The notes under the pieces are model-generated. The model had not been told where the DNA came from. It ran no database searches and saw only the letters and a list, made by a program, of their open reading frames with translations. From the NCBI GenBank assembly GCA_910583615.1, contig CAJTXP010000002.1, positions 1 to 29,306 of the forward strand: a stretch of 29,306 nt of DNA, read 5' to 3'. Below, in pieces: positions 14,217 through 20,996 of the stretch; position 1 is the first letter of the stretch; every line of letters starts with the position of its first letter. The stretch comes from an uncultured Lachnospiraceae bacterium. GTDB taxonomy: Bacteria > Bacillota > Clostridia > Lachnospirales > Lachnospiraceae. A program made the position numbers and the translations under genes.

Positions 14217-14492
14217 TTACACGCGATGCATCATATTGAAAATATCCTCATGCTGACAACGGATAATAACGCCGATCTCTTCCCCCAGTGCGGAAAGTTC
14301 ATCCGACATCTTCTTCACGTCTTCCACCTTTCCTGCATCCACGATCATCATCATGTTAAAATATCCATCCACGATCGTCTGGGAAATATCCAGAATGTTC
14401 ACCTGGATTCCCGCCAGATAGGTACAGACCTTCGCAATGATCCCTACCGTATCATGTCCCACTACCGTAATAATAAATTTTTTCATCTTCAT
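14217..14492 (-). CDS. ACT-domain protein (UPF0237)
   Basis: A 91-residue single ACT domain. KKFIITVVGHDTVGIIAKVCTYLA is the ligand-binding beta-alpha start of the fold, and VNILDISQTIVDGYFNMMMIVD completes the first repeat. Its family (UPF0237) is almost always found next to a DUF711 gene, as here, where the gap is 71 bases. It presumably acts as a small allosteric or regulatory subunit binding an amino acid or similar ligand, but the ligand is not known. The ATG at 14492 has AAAGG a few bases before it; an ATG two codons later is also possible. A short palindromic element occupies the leader. Confidence 0.9.
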   Translation of the reverse strand: MKMKKFIITVVGHDTVGIIAKVCTYLAGIQVNILDISQTIVDGYFNMMMIVDAGKVEDVKKMSDELSALGEEIGVIIRCQHEDIFNMMHRV

Positions 14493-14503
14493 TTTCCTTT
14501 CTC

Positions 14504-14551
14504 GTCGCTGTTCACTTGTTCGTCGACGTCAGCGAACGTGTGAACAGCAAC
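14504..14551. repeat. Minimal palindromic element between the hydrolase and ACT genes
   Basis: Arms CGCTGTTCACTTGTTCG and CGAACGTGTGAACAGCA are inverted with few mismatches around a 10-base centre. The GTTGCTGTTCAC end matches the terminus of copy E and begins 5 bases after the stop codon of the metallo-hydrolase gene (minus strand). No T-tract follows on either side, so it need not terminate transcription. It may act as a processing or pausing hairpin. Confidence 0.75.
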
Positions 14552-14555
14552 CCTT

Positions 14556-15353
14556 CTACCATTCACATATGCCTGAACTGCAGTCTCTCTTTGCCACCTG
14601 AATGTCAAAGTCTCCCGGACCATATGCCACCGGTCCCAGCTGGATCTCCAGTTTCACCGTCTCATAAGCGAGTTCTGCATAATTGTTTTCTTTACTCAGA
14701 TGCCCCAGATAAATCCTCTTCATATGATCATGCAGAAGCCTGCAGAGCAGCTGCCCGGCGCTTTCGTTGGACAGATGCCCGCATTCCCCGAGGATCCTCT
14801 GCTTCAGTGGATAAGGGTAAGGCCCTACCTGAAGCATCTGAATATCATGATTCGCCTCCAGCAAAAGCACATCCAGCTCTTTCAGATGCTCCACTATGTA
14901 ATCGGTATATACCCCCATATCCGTGGCAACCGCAGCGCTCTTCCCGCCGCAGGAAAACCGGAACGCTACCGGCTCCGCTGCATCGTGAGAGATCCGGAAC
15001 GGTTCCACATCCACATCCCCGATCGTAAAACGCCTGTCTGCACAGATCACGTGATACAGCCCTTCCTCAATCGCTCCCAGGCTTTTCATCCCCTTCATCC
15101 GTCTGATGGTTCCGCCTGTGGCATAGATCGGAATTCCATACCTCCGTGCCAGTATTCCGACTCCCTTGATATGATCCGAGTGCTCATGCGTGATCAGAAG
15201 TCCCTGAATATCTTTCCCCTCTACCTGAAGTTCCCGAAGCCCTTCCTCCACTTTCTTCGCGCTGATTCCTGCATCCACCAGAAGATGGGTTCTGTCACTT
15301 CCCGTGTAAATACAGTTTCCGCTGCTGCCGCTGGCAATACTGCATAATCTCAT
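14556..15353 (-). CDS. YycJ/WalJ-like metallo-beta-lactamase fold hydrolase
   Basis: A 265-residue MBL-fold enzyme. The dinuclear metal site begins with THEHSDH (55-61), preceded by LLVDAGISAKK, with later ligands in FRISHDAAEPV, ATDMG and LGHLSKENN. The opening LCSIASGSSGNCIY is typical of the YycJ (WalJ) subfamily, whose members have been linked to double-strand DNA exonuclease activity and to cell-wall stress systems. Here it sits with coaE and polA rather than with walRK, so a DNA-metabolism role is the more natural guess. The ATG immediately follows the coaE stop codon, indicating translational coupling in the polA operon. Confidence 0.9.
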   Translation of the reverse strand: MRLCSIASGSSGNCIYTGSDRTHLLVDAGISAKKVEEGLRELQVEGKDIQGLLITHEHSDHIKGVGILARRYGIPIYATGGTIRRMKGMKSLGAIEEGLYHVICADRRFTIGDVDVEPFRISHDAAEPVAFRFSCGGKSAAVATDMGVYTDYIVEHLKELDVLLLEANHDIQMLQVGPYPYPLKQRILGECGHLSNESAGQLLCRLLHDHMKRIYLGHLSKENNYAELAYETVKLEIQLGPVAYGPGDFDIQVAKRDCSSGICEW

Positions 15354-15941
15354 CTATCTTTTCATCCTCTTATCGATCTGACGGCAGGTATCTTCCTGCG
15401 TCCCGTTGTTGTCGATCATATGGCCGCACCGGCTGAAAAACTCTTCATGAGTCTTCTGGCTCCCGAAAATCTGATCGATCCGTTTATCCGTATAACCTCT
15501 GGATTCTTTCAGCCTCCTGCGTCTGCTGTCCTCGTTTGTATAAATATACCATGTTTCATCACAGAACGCATCATATTTTTCTTCCAGAAACAACGCAGCT
15601 TCCACGACTACGCAGTCTTTTTTTTCCTTCTGCGCCTGTGCAATCCGACAGAGGATCTCCTGCTTCACTGCCGGGTGTACAATGGCATTGAGCTTCCGGC
15701 GCTTTTCTTCACTGGCAAAAACCACATCTCCCAAAGCTTTCCGGTCAATTCTTCCATTTTCGGCCAGGATTTCGCTTCCGAATACGTTCAGAATCTCCTC
15801 ATAAGCCCTTCGGCCCGGCTCCATGACCTCATGCCCCACCTGATCCGCCTGTATCACTTCCGCATGATATTCCTTTTCCATATACGCAAGGACCGTACTT
15901 TTTCCGGCTCCGACTCCGCCGGTCACTCCGACCACTCTCAT
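15354..15941 (-). CDS. coaE: Dephospho-CoA kinase
   Basis: CoaE phosphorylates the ribose 3'-OH of dephospho-CoA with ATP, the last step of coenzyme A synthesis. The 195-residue product has the usual length. It begins MRVVGVTGGVGAGKST, a clean Walker A P-loop, and shows the family segments IQADQVGHEVMEPG and RKALGDVVFASEEKRRKLNAIVHP. The lid region contains WYIYTNEDSRRRRLKESRGYTDKR. The start is the ATG directly after the polA stop codon, and the stop directly abuts the MBL-hydrolase start. The polA-coaE order is widespread in Clostridia. Confidence 0.95.
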   Translation of the reverse strand: MRVVGVTGGVGAGKSTVLAYMEKEYHAEVIQADQVGHEVMEPGRRAYEEILNVFGSEILAENGRIDRKALGDVVFASEEKRRKLNAIVHPAVKQEILCRIAQAQKEKKDCVVVEAALFLEEKYDAFCDETWYIYTNEDSRRRRLKESRGYTDKRIDQIFGSQKTHEEFFSRCGHMIDNNGTQEDTCRQIDKRMKR

Positions 15942-18545
15942 CTATTTTGCCTCATACCAGTTTCTGCCTCTGTGCATGTCGATCTCCAGAGGAACATCCA
16001 GTTCTGCAGCCCTTTGCATCTCCTCTTTCAGGATCAGCTCTACCCGATCCGCCTCTTCTTCATACGCTTCGATCAGCAGTTCATCATGCACCTGCAGAAT
16101 CAGCCGGGATCTTAAGCCTTCCTCCATCAGACGGTCATGCACGTGGATCATGGCAATCTTGATGATGTCGGCGGCCGTTCCCTGAATCGGAGAATTCATC
16201 GCCACCCGCTCTCCAAAAGAGCGCTGCATGTAATTTGAAGATTTCAGTTCCGGTATGGGCCTGCGTCTCCCATACATGGTCGTCACATATCCCTGTTCCT
16301 TTGCACCGGAAACCAGACTGTCCAGAAATCCTTTGATACCCGGATAGGTCTCAAAATACCGGTCAATATATTCTTTTGCCTCCTTCGTGGATATGCTCAG
16401 ATCCTGTGAAAGCCCAAAGGAACTGATCCCATACACGATTCCGAAATTTACCGCCTTGGCATTCCGTCTCTGAAGCGGCGTCACCTCTTCAAAAGGCACG
16501 TGAAACACCTGAGAAGCCGTGATACGGTGAATATCTTCCGCCTGCCGGTACGCTTCGATCAGTTTTTCATCCTGAGACATATGAGCCAGCACTCTCAGTT
16601 CAATCTGAGAATAGTCCGCGTCTACAAAAACGCAGCCTTCTCCTGGAATAAAGACTTTCCGGATCAGCCTTCCCAGTTCCATACGTACTGGTATATTCTG
16701 CAGATTCGGCTCTGTGCTGCTGATCCTTCCGGTCGCTGTAATCGTCTGGTTGAAATTACTGTGGATCCGCCCGTCTTTGGCAATACAGCCCGCCAGTCCT
16801 TCGGCGTAGGTGGATTTCAGCTTGGTAAGCTGCCGGTATTCCAGAATGTCCTTTACGATTGCATGCTCCGGCGCCAGCTTGTCCAGTACCTCTGCGGATG
16901 TGGAATAGCCGGTCTTTGTTTTCTTTCCTTCCGGAAGCCCCAGCTTCTCAAACAGGATCACGCCGAGCTGCTTCGGAGAATTAATATTGAATTTTTCTCC
17001 CGCCGCTGCGTGAATCTGCTTCTCCAGTTCTCCGATCCTGCCGGTCAATGCCTCCCCGTATACCTTCAGTTCCTCTGCATGGACCCTTATTCCATCCTGT
17101 TCCATATCAAAAAGAGTAAATACAAGCGGCATCTCCACTTCGTCAAACAGCTTCCTCATGCCGGTTTCCTCAAGTCTCTCCTCAAGCATCTGCGCTCTTT
17201 TCCAGGTAGTCAGCGCTGCATACGGTTTTCCCATATCTTCATGAGTATACTGACTGGAGAGCGGATTGATCAGATATGCAGCGATCTCAATATCAAACAG
17301 GTGTTTCTGATCTTCCGGTTTTATCCGGATGTCTTTCAGCAGTTTCTTTACATCCGAGACAGCGCAGAACGGCACCGCCCCAATCAGCCGGCACAACTGA
17401 TCCAGCAGATATTCTGCGGTCAGGAATCCCTCTTCTGCCAGTTCATATGCTTCTGTCGGGGACAGCGCCAGCGAAACAGAAAGTTCTTCCTCTGCCGTCG
17501 TCATACCGTAACCGTCAGAAGACAAGGTCAGCGTCAGTCCTCCTTCTTTCTTCCGGCGCTGAAGCTCAAATGCAATGCGCTCCTGCTTTCCGGCTTTCTG
17601 AAAAACAGCTTCCGCTTCCGAAAGCTCTGTAATCCTCTTTGTCTCCGGTTCTGCTGCCGCCGGCATCTGTGTCCCTTCTTTTTCAAACCGGTCCAGATAT
17701 TTTCTGAAATTCAGTTTTCTGCACCACTCATACGCCTCCGGCGTGTAAGGACTGGCAAATTTCGCCGCCTCAAGATCCAGCTCCACCGGAGCATCCACGC
17801 AGATCGTTGCAAGCTTTTTGCTCATCACTGCCATATCAAAGTGCTCCCGCAGCGCTTCCCTGGTACGCTTCTGCCTGATCTCGTCCACATGGGCATAGGC
17901 AGTCTCAATATCGCCGTATGAGGTAATCAGTGTTGTCGCCCCTTTTTCGCCGATTCCCGGGACACCCGGAATATTGTCAGAAGCATCCCCCATCAGCGCT
18001 TTCAGCTCGATGATCTGCGCCGGAGTCACCTGATACACGGATTTCACATCTTCTGCATAATAATTTTCGATCTCCGTGACCCCTTTTCGGGTCTTTGGCA
18101 TCCGGATCATGATCCGGTCCGTGGCAATCTGCAGAAGATCCCGGTCTCCGGACACAATGACTGTATCAAGTCCCTCTGCCTCGCTCTTTTTCGCCATTGT
18201 TCCAAGCAGATCATCCGCCTCATAGCCTTCCTGCATCAAAAGAGGAATTCCCATCGCGGCGAGCAGTTCCTTCAAAACCGGAACCTGCTCCCGAAGTTCA
18301 TCCGGCATCTTTTTTCTCGTCCCCTTGTAGGCATCGTACATCTGATGCCGGAACGTCGGCGCGCTCAGATCAAACGCCACCATAAGGTAATCCGGCTTTT
18401 CCTCATCCAGAATACGGAACATAATGTTCAGAAAACCATAAATTCCGTTTGTATGAAGTCCTTCTGCATTCGTCAGATCCGGAACCCCGTAAAACGCCCT
18501 GTGAATTATACTGTGACCGTCAATCAGTACCATCTTTCCGCTCAT
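15942..18545 (-). CDS. polA: DNA polymerase I
   Basis: Family A polymerase of 867 residues for gap filling, repair and RNA-primer removal. The N-terminal 5'-nuclease domain (about 1-290) starts MVLIDGHSIIHRAFYGV and includes DYLMVAFD, YEADDLLG and GDASDNIPGVPGIGEKGA. The middle domain lacks the DxE exonuclease motif (IAFELQRR stands in its place), so proofreading is probably lost, as in Bacillus PolA. Polymerase motifs are intact: DADYSQIELRVLAH, RRNAKAVNFGIVYG and QVHDELL. The ATG at 18545 has GAGGTGG 8 bases upstream and shares its A with the stop codon of the preceding zf-HC2 gene (TAATG), so the two are translationally coupled. Confidence 0.95.
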   Translation of the reverse strand: MSGKMVLIDGHSIIHRAFYGVPDLTNAEGLHTNGIYGFLNIMFRILDEEKPDYLMVAFDLSAPTFRHQMYDAYKGTRKKMPDELREQVPVLKELLAAMGIPLLMQEGYEADDLLGTMAKKSEAEGLDTVIVSGDRDLLQIATDRIMIRMPKTRKGVTEIENYYAEDVKSVYQVTPAQIIELKALMGDASDNIPGVPGIGEKGATTLITSYGDIETAYAHVDEIRQKRTREALREHFDMAVMSKKLATICVDAPVELDLEAAKFASPYTPEAYEWCRKLNFRKYLDRFEKEGTQMPAAAEPETKRITELSEAEAVFQKAGKQERIAFELQRRKKEGGLTLTLSSDGYGMTTAEEELSVSLALSPTEAYELAEEGFLTAEYLLDQLCRLIGAVPFCAVSDVKKLLKDIRIKPEDQKHLFDIEIAAYLINPLSSQYTHEDMGKPYAALTTWKRAQMLEERLEETGMRKLFDEVEMPLVFTLFDMEQDGIRVHAEELKVYGEALTGRIGELEKQIHAAAGEKFNINSPKQLGVILFEKLGLPEGKKTKTGYSTSAEVLDKLAPEHAIVKDILEYRQLTKLKSTYAEGLAGCIAKDGRIHSNFNQTITATGRISSTEPNLQNIPVRMELGRLIRKVFIPGEGCVFVDADYSQIELRVLAHMSQDEKLIEAYRQAEDIHRITASQVFHVPFEEVTPLQRRNAKAVNFGIVYGISSFGLSQDLSISTKEAKEYIDRYFETYPGIKGFLDSLVSGAKEQGYVTTMYGRRRPIPELKSSNYMQRSFGERVAMNSPIQGTAADIIKIAMIHVHDRLMEEGLRSRLILQVHDELLIEAYEEEADRVELILKEEMQRAAELDVPLEIDMHRGRNWYEAK

Positions 18546-18868
18546 TAAAAAAACCACCTCACCATCATATATAACAGAACCACCGTCGCTGCTGCCTTCA
18601 GCAGAAACGTATAGGTTGACAGAAAATGTTCATCCATTGCATCTTCTTCCGAATTGTCCAGGGAATCCTCCACAAGCGTCCGATAATCGATTTTCTCTTC
18701 CGCACCATCCAGCTGACGGATGCCTGCGAATACGGTAGCATAAACCTCCAGCTCTTCATAACACTCCGGGCAGTGCCGGATATGCCGGACAAACGCCTCT
18801 TCTTCTTTTTCCTCCAGTTCTCCATTGATATAGGGAACCAGGAGCCGCTGTGTTTCTTTACAGTTCAT
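18545..18868 (-). CDS. zf-HC2 domain single-pass membrane protein (anti-sigma-like)
   Basis: A 107-residue protein with an N-terminal anti-sigma-factor-type zinc finger: Cys3, then HIRHCPEC giving H29-X3-C33-X2-C36. An acidic linker follows, and one membrane helix (about 89-107) lies at the extreme C-terminus with almost nothing beyond it. Canonical anti-sigma factors of this fold sit next to an ECF sigma gene; none is seen here. AGGAGAG lies just before the ATG at 18868. It is the first gene of the polA operon and overlaps polA by one base. Its partner is unknown; a sigma factor elsewhere or a distinct cytoplasmic client are both possible. Confidence 0.8.
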   Translation of the reverse strand: MNCKETQRLLVPYINGELEEKEEEAFVRHIRHCPECYEELEVYATVFAGIRQLDGAEEKIDYRTLVEDSLDNSEEDAMDEHFLSTYTFLLKAAATVVLLYMMVRWFF

Positions 18869-18915
18869 AAATCTCTCCTGCTGTCTGTGGTCTGCCTTAC
18901 ATCCATTTGCAACCA

Positions 18916-18944
18916 ATTATAACGAATGGTTCTTAAGATTGCAA
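18916..18944 (-). promoter_or_regulatory. Promoter of the zf-HC2-polA-coaE operon
   Basis: TTGCAA (18944-18939), a 17-base spacer and TATAAT (18921-18916) on the minus strand. The leader to the first ATG would be about 40 bases and ends in AGGAGAG. The -35 overlaps the region just past the thymidine kinase remnant. Confidence 0.75.
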
Positions 18945-18949
18945 GGCAC

Positions 18950-19093
18950 TCACAAAATATCCGGCTCCAGCATTCCCAGTTTAAAATGCTTTCTGCAAAG
19001 CGCTTTATACTGGTCATTACTTCCCAGCATCACCTGCTCGCCTTCCCGGACAATACCGTTTTCATTGTATCTGGCATTACAGGTTACCTTTTT
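18950..19093 (-). pseudogene. tdk: Truncated 3' end of thymidine kinase
   Basis: A minus-strand frame without a start codon encodes VTCNARYNENGIVREGEQVM and LGSNDQYKALCRKHFKLG before its stop codon. This matches the C-terminus of Lachnospiraceae-type thymidine kinases (pattern NARYxxxGxIVxEGEQVxLGGNxxYxALCRKH). About 45 residues remain of roughly 190. The P-loop domain and the first cysteine pair of the zinc site are gone, and an in-frame stop lies just upstream. The break coincides with GGTAACC, which resembles the terminus of the palindromic repeat family, right after the T-tail of the tRNA terminator. A repeat-associated deletion or rearrangement is a reasonable guess. Confidence 0.78.
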
Positions 19094-19097
19094 TCAT

Positions 19098-19134
19098 AAA
19101 AAACCGCCAAACCACTGCAAGCAGTGATTTGGCG
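19098..19134 (-). terminator. Terminator of tRNA-Leu
   Basis: On the minus strand CGCCAAATCACT (19134-19123) pairs with AGTGGTTTGGCG (19116-19105), followed by GTTTTTT (through 19098). It lies 10 bases after the tRNA 3' end and has the full form of a rho-independent terminator. Confidence 0.88.
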
Positions 19135-19144
19135 ATATCTGCCA

Positions 19145-19227
19145 TGCAGGAGATGGGACTTGAACCCACACATAGTCACCTACGTCAGATTTTGAGTCTG
19201 ATGCGTCTGCCATTCCGCCACTCCTGC
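19145..19227 (-). tRNA. tRNA-Leu (anticodon CAA)
   Basis: The minus strand reads GCAGGAG ... CTCCTGC as a perfect 7-bp acceptor stem with discriminator A; CCA is not encoded. The anticodon arm is CAGA-CTCAAAA-TCTG, giving anticodon CAA for UUG codons. The long variable arm expected of leucine tRNAs is present, followed by a T-arm with loop TTCAAGT closed by GTGGG/CCCAT. The gene has its own promoter (19243-19271) and terminator (19098-19134). Confidence 0.96.
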
Positions 19228-19242
19228 GCTCTCAACGTTTGT

Positions 19243-19271
19243 AGTTTACCACAGGTCGCATAAAAGTGCAA
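19243..19271 (-). promoter_or_regulatory. Probable promoter of tRNA-Leu
   Basis: TTGCAC (19271-19266), a 17-base spacer and TAAACT (19248-19243), preceded by TG, on the minus strand. Transcription would start just upstream of the tRNA, allowing a short 5' leader. Confidence 0.5.
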
Positions 19272-19310
19272 GAAAAATTTTCCGGAGCATCCGAGCGAAC
19301 AGCACTGCAG

Positions 19311-19397
19311 GTTACCTTTCACGGGATGGGCGCAGACCGCCACCCATTCCGTGAACAGCAGCCGCTGCAGAGCACACAGGCCCAGGACGCAGATCAC
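19311..19397. repeat. Rearranged palindromic repeat fragment (copy D) at the lysA 3' end
   Basis: GTTACCTTTCACGGGATGGG (19311-19330) faces CCCATTCCGTGAACAGCAGC (19343-19362) as an inverted pair, joining two repeat termini back to back. The next stretch, GCAGAGCACACAGGCCCAGG, matches the outer arm of copies C and E and ends at the lysA stop codon. The core of the element is missing, so this is a mosaic or internally deleted copy. Confidence 0.7.
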
Positions 19398-20674
19398 AAA
19401 GACCCGGAAAGCAGTTTCTCCCCAATCTCAAAACAGTCAAAGGTTGCAAAATAGTCCTTCAGCGTCTCTGCCCTGCGGATCAGCTGTACTTCTTTGTTTT
19501 CCCTGAGCAGAAGTTCTGCGGAACGGAGCTTTCCGTTATAGTTATAACCCATGGAATGTCCATGAGCCCCCGCATCGTGAATGAAAAGGTAATCTCCTTT
19601 ATCGATCTTCGGAAGCTTCCGGTCTACTGCGAATTTATCGCAGTTCTCACAGAGAGAGCCAGTCACATCATAGATATGATCGCAGGGCTCGTCCTCCTTG
19701 CCAAGCACCGTGATGTGATGATAGGCACCGTATATCGCCGGTCTCATCAGGTTCGCCGCACAGGCATCTGTTCCGATATATTCTTTATGGATATGTTTTT
19801 CATGAATTGCCTGTGTTATCAGCGCTCCATACGGTCCCATCATGTAGCGGCCCAGCTCCGTATAAAGAGACACCTCCTCCATTCCTGCCGGAACCAGCAC
19901 TTCTTCAAAAACTCTGCGTACTTCTTCACCGATCACGTGGATGTCATTCGCCTCCTGATCCGGAGTATACGGAATTCCAATACCGCCGGACAGGTTGATG
20001 AAGGTGATATTGGCTCCTGTTTTTTCTTTTAATCTTACTGCCAGTTCAAACAGGACTTTTGCCAGCATCGGATAGTATTCATTGGTAACGGTATTGCTGG
20101 CCAGAAAAGCATGAATTCCAAAATTTTTCACGCCCTTTTCTTTCATAATCCGAAAAGCTTCCGTGATCTGCTCTTCTGTCATACCGTATTTGGAATCTCC
20201 GGGGTTGTCCATAATGCCGTTGCTCATTTTAAAATATCCGCCTGGATTATAACGGCAGCTCATGGTCTCCGGAAGATAACCAACCGATTTTTCTACTGCT
20301 TCAATGTGCGTGATATCATCCAGGTTGATGATCCCGCCCAGTTTTTCGCAATATGCAAATTCCTCCAGAGGCGTATCGTTGGAAGAAAACATAATATCAT
20401 GTCCGGTAATATCCACTGCCTCAGACAGCACCAGCTCTGCCATGGAAGAACAGTCGCTTCCGCACCCATATTCTTTTAAAATCTGCATCAGGAAGGGATT
20501 GGGCGTCGCCTTCACTGCAAAATACTCTTTATAACCTTTATTCCAGGAAAATGCTTCATATAATGCCCGCACATTTTCACGTATTCCCTTTTCATCATAA
20601 ATATGAAAAGGTGTGGGATATGTTTTCACAATTTCTTCAATCTGTGCTTTTGTAACAAACGGTACTTTTTTCAT
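19394..20674 (-). CDS. lysA: Diaminopimelate decarboxylase
   Basis: A 426-residue fold-III PLP enzyme that decarboxylates meso-diaminopimelate to L-lysine. The PLP lysine is in EYFAVKATPNP, the glycine-rich phosphate site is LSGGIGIPY, and the substrate-binding C-terminal region has VTGSLCENCDKFAVDR and HDAGAHGHSMGYNYNG. It belongs to the group whose N-terminus reads TPFHIYDEKGIRENVRAL. The ATG at 20674 is preceded by AGGAGG at about 12 bases; an in-frame GTG at 20695 lies upstream of that sequence and is unlikely. No lysine riboswitch fits in the roughly 30-base leader. The stop codon coincides with the edge of a repeat fragment, so the final residues may have been altered. Confidence 0.92.
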   Translation of the reverse strand: MKKVPFVTKAQIEEIVKTYPTPFHIYDEKGIRENVRALYEAFSWNKGYKEYFAVKATPNPFLMQILKEYGCGSDCSSMAELVLSEAVDITGHDIMFSSNDTPLEEFAYCEKLGGIINLDDITHIEAVEKSVGYLPETMSCRYNPGGYFKMSNGIMDNPGDSKYGMTEEQITEAFRIMKEKGVKNFGIHAFLASNTVTNEYYPMLAKVLFELAVRLKEKTGANITFINLSGGIGIPYTPDQEANDIHVIGEEVRRVFEEVLVPAGMEEVSLYTELGRYMMGPYGALITQAIHEKHIHKEYIGTDACAANLMRPAIYGAYHHITVLGKEDEPCDHIYDVTGSLCENCDKFAVDRKLPKIDKGDYLFIHDAGAHGHSMGYNYNGKLRSAELLLRENKEVQLIRRAETLKDYFATFDCFEIGEKLLSGSL

Positions 20675-20711
20675 CTGCTTTTCGTTCCTCCTCACTGCAT
20701 AATCCGGAGTT

Positions 20712-20740
20712 ATTATATTATAAGATACCCCATATTACAA
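20712..20740 (-). promoter_or_regulatory. Promoter of lysA
   Basis: TTGTAA (20740-20735), a 17-base spacer and TATAAT (20717-20712) on the minus strand. A second TATAAT overlaps 5 bases upstream (20722-20717) but would leave only a 12-base spacer. The leader is short and shows no attenuator or riboswitch. Confidence 0.75.
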
Positions 20741-20779
20741 TCTTTATTTTACATTCCCGCATAAAATCCCCCGTCAGCG

Positions 20780-20996
20780 GTTGCTGTTTACAGGATGGGT
20801 GGTCTGCGCCCTGGACCTCTGTACTCTGCAGCGCTGTGTGGACTGGAGCGGACAGCGGGGCCGTTTTGACCGTCACAGGCGAACAGACCTGTCCGAATGG
20901 GACGGGCAAAACGACTCCGGTGTCCGATACACTCCATACGAACGCAGAGCACAGAAGTCCAGGGCGCAGACCGCCACCCACCCCGTGAACAGCAAT
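20780..20996. repeat. Full-length palindromic repeat (copy E)
   Basis: The most complete copy, 217 bases. Two arms of about 95 bases (20780-20874 and 20901-20996) are close reverse complements from the ends (GTTGCTGTTTACAGG and CCCCGTGAACAGCAAT) through TCTGCGCCCTGGAC to the core. The 26-base centre contains a further small hairpin (ACAGG/CCTGT). The two arm cores differ consistently (GTGTGGACTGGAGCGGACAGC against GTATGGAGTGTATCGGACACC), as in copy B. The element begins on the base after the TAG stop codon of the sensor kinase. Long ORFs across it on either strand are artefacts. Confidence 0.92.

Noticed and set aside
14504..14551. Reading the short palindrome as a rho-independent terminator
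   Set aside because: There is no T-tract on either side, and the ACT gene follows in the same direction.
20675..20779. Possible lysine riboswitch before lysA
   Set aside because: The promoter lies about 40 bases from the start codon, leaving no space for an L-box aptamer, and none of its motifs are visible.
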